A DNA stretch of 63,481 nt from positions 50,950 to 114,430 of the forward strand of contig DKDC01000016.1 in NCBI GenBank assembly GCA_002451695.1, written 5' to 3'. Position 1 is the first letter of the stretch. Each line of letters begins with the position of its first letter. The notes beneath the pieces were generated by a model. The model was not told the origin of the DNA. It was given only the letters and a program-made list of their open reading frames with translations, and did no database searches. The position numbers and the translations under genes were made by a program. Below, piece by piece: positions 61,917 to 63,481 of this stretch. The DNA is from Prevotellaceae bacterium UBA6858. GTDB lineage: Bacteria; Bacteroidota; Bacteroidia; Bacteroidales; Bacteroidaceae.

Positions 61917-63284
61917 ATGTACGCAACAGGAACAGCACTTTTGTTTTTGGTGGGATACCTCACCGTGTTCAACCTCTCCACACTCACCACGCGCCTTGAG
62001 CGCATAGGGCTCGCCTTTCCCGCAGGGGCGGGCGTGATGACAGTCGTAATGGCTCTCATGGACCTTTGCCGCATTCCGCTGACAGGCGGTGCGCTAATTA
62101 TTGCCGACCTCGTTGTCGCCGCCGCGCTTGCCGCAGGGCTTGCATTGAGAAAGGGGAAAGTCATGGAGGCTCTGAAACGCCCCATAGACATAAACTCGTT
62201 CAACTTCGTCTGGCTGCTGCTGCTCGCCTTCGCGGCGTGGGTGGAATATGCCAACTTCCAGAAATGCATGTTCTTCCCCACGTACGACCGCGACTCGCTC
62301 GCGGCGTTCGACACGCTCGGCTTTGTCGCCGCGCAAGAGCACACATACGGCGGCATGAGCATCTTCACCGGCGACTATATGCCGGGCATCCACGCGCCGG
62401 GCAGCCCGATTGCCTACTTCCCGCTCGTGCAGCTGGCATACGCCTACGTGTATGCCCTCGGTGCGGAAACCTCGAAAATCATCCCCGCGCTAATCTACCT
62501 GTCGTTCCTTGTGGCTTTCTATGCCGCGCTTTCACGCGCCACAAGCCGCACGGCGGCAATGGCGGCAACGCTGTTCGTAGTTCTCACCCCTGAAATGACA
62601 TCGTTCTCGTCGCTTTCGGGAACAAACGTGATGAACGCCGCCTACGCCTCGCTTGGCATAATATATATACTGCGCTGGCTTCAGGAAAAGGAGAAAGGCT
62701 GCCTCGCCCTCGGCTCGCTGCTGCTGGCGCTCAACGTGTGGTGCCGCGCCGAAGGGGTTGTGTTTGTGCTCGTGGCGGTGGCTCTTGTGGCATTTGAATG
62801 CATCAGAAAACGCGAATGGAAACAGGCTCTGCCTGTTATCCTCGCCTTTGTCCCAATAATTCTGTGGCAGATATACACCCGCGCATTCGGGATGACGGTG
62901 CAGTCGTTCGTTATCACCCACCCCTACTTCGACGGCGACAAGGCGGGAACTATATTCAACGGCGCATGGGCGTTGCTCAGCAACACGCAATACTACGGCT
63001 GGACATTCACAGCGCTTCTGCTCGCGATAATCGGCGACGCATGGTTCATGATAAAGCACCGCAACAGCGACATAGCCAAACTGTTTGCCATTGCCGCAGG
63101 GGTTTTCCTGTATTTCCTCGTGCTCTACCAGATAGACTACCGTTGGGACAGCATCAACAACGTGCTCAGCTATTCCGCCAAGCGTTTCATGTTCTGCTTC
63201 GTGCCTATGGCGTGGTATTTCACAGCCACCTGCGAACCCGTTGCCAAGGCAATGAAAAAGTTTGACGACTGGATGGCAAAATAG
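61917..63284 (+). CDS. Multi-pass membrane protein, probable GT-C type glycosyltransferase
   Basis: A 455-residue protein with about ten hydrophobic segments and a large first extracytoplasmic loop (about 100-165) containing the acidic motif TYDRDSLAAFDTLGFVAAQ. This layout suits GT-C transferases using lipid-linked sugars, and the DPM1-like GT2 two genes upstream would provide the donor. It starts four bases after the previous stop. No family signature allows a firmer assignment. The downstream 47 bases show nothing. Confidence 0.62.
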   Translation: MYATGTALLFLVGYLTVFNLSTLTTRLERIGLAFPAGAGVMTVVMALMDLCRIPLTGGALIIADLVVAAALAAGLALRKGKVMEALKRPIDINSFNFVWLLLLAFAAWVEYANFQKCMFFPTYDRDSLAAFDTLGFVAAQEHTYGGMSIFTGDYMPGIHAPGSPIAYFPLVQLAYAYVYALGAETSKIIPALIYLSFLVAFYAALSRATSRTAAMAATLFVVLTPEMTSFSSLSGTNVMNAAYASLGIIYILRWLQEKEKGCLALGSLLLALNVWCRAEGVVFVLVAVALVAFECIRKREWKQALPVILAFVPIILWQIYTRAFGMTVQSFVITHPYFDGDKAGTIFNGAWALLSNTQYYGWTFTALLLAIIGDAWFMIKHRNSDIAKLFAIAAGVFLYFLVLYQIDYRWDSINNVLSYSAKRFMFCFVPMAWYFTATCEPVAKAMKKFDDWMAK

Positions 63285-63330
63285 GCCGGCGCAAGGAGGC
63301 AGCACAATTAATCAAATAATTGCAACTCCG

Positions 63331-63481
63331 TATGGGCGTATTGCATACGCCCATACATTCATACCGTTTGCAATCAAAAAACAACATACACCGTTTATAC
63401 AAATCCCGCAAACCCAAACTAATTGCCCTTTTCGATACGCCCCGAAAACTACATCAGACATGAGAAAAACTATGTCCTATG
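63331..63481 (-). repeat. Dispersed 21-bp-unit repeat, copy K (cut by window end)
   Basis: The left part of a reverse copy: the palindrome TATGGGCGTAT-TGC-ATACGCCCATA at 63331-63355 (11-base arms), then about 90 bases of spacer, and the first units ACTACATCAGACATGAGAAA and ACTATGTCCTATG running to the window edge. Confidence 0.75.

Overview
This 63.5-kb window is a chromosomal segment of a Bacteroidota bacterium, most likely a gut-type Bacteroidales; a Muribaculaceae-like assignment is my inference, not shown directly. The evidence is the TAnnTTTG promoter element upstream of most transcription units, the absence of Shine-Dalgarno sequences, a short primary sigma factor of the Bacteroides type, a fused str/S10/spc/alpha ribosomal superoperon without tuf or adk, a T9SS-like C-terminal domain on a giant secreted protein, and secreted glycosidases and a DPP-type peptidase. 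No rRNA, tRNA, CRISPR array, insertion sequence or prophage was seen.

Layout. 0.3-3.0 kb: Xaa-Pro aminopeptidase and a secreted C1 peptidase. 3.0-6.9 kb: four tightly packed genes (GT39-like membrane transferase, polyprenyl-phosphate GT2, duplicated LAB_N membrane protein, UDP-glucuronate 4-epimerase-like enzyme) that together look like a uronic-acid (GalA) envelope or lipid A decoration pathway. 7.3-9.6 kb: pta-ackA. 10.1-12.9 kb: FecE-like ABC ATPase plus topoisomerase III on the minus strand. 13.0-17.5 kb: S9 peptidase converging on a secreted FAD protein. 17.7-19.8 kb: primary sigma factor diverging from a DUF2027-Smr protein. 20.2-22.6 kb: glnB-amtB plus a TorF-like porin. 22.9-27.5 kb: a secreted TIM-barrel glycosidase-like protein, a lipoprotein/beta-barrel pair and two small exported proteins. 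27.6-45.6 kb: the minus-strand superoperon of 33 genes (rpsL to rplQ), apparently read from one strong promoter. 46.5-55.2 kb: GH27, a GIY-YIG protein, MATE exporter, GH78, GH43 and a YbaK-type deacylase. 55.3-60.1 kb: a 1616-residue SGNH hydrolase with three discoidin-like repeats. 60.6-63.3 kb: a DPM1-like GT2 and two membrane proteins, probably a second lipid-linked sugar cluster.

The most unusual signal is a dispersed intergenic repeat family found at eleven places (about one per 6 kb), always between transcription units and never in the ribosomal operon. Its core is two to four 21-bp units, each a near-palindrome (about TACATCNGATGTA) followed by a run of A residues. A T-rich leader containing GGTCTGATGTAG lies on one side, and often a GCGCCATTTG box plus a GGGCGTATTGCATACGCCC palindrome on the other. 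The 21-bp period (two helical turns) puts the A-tracts in phase, which suggests curved DNA or a protein-binding array; in two copies the units form hairpins. I know of no name for it.
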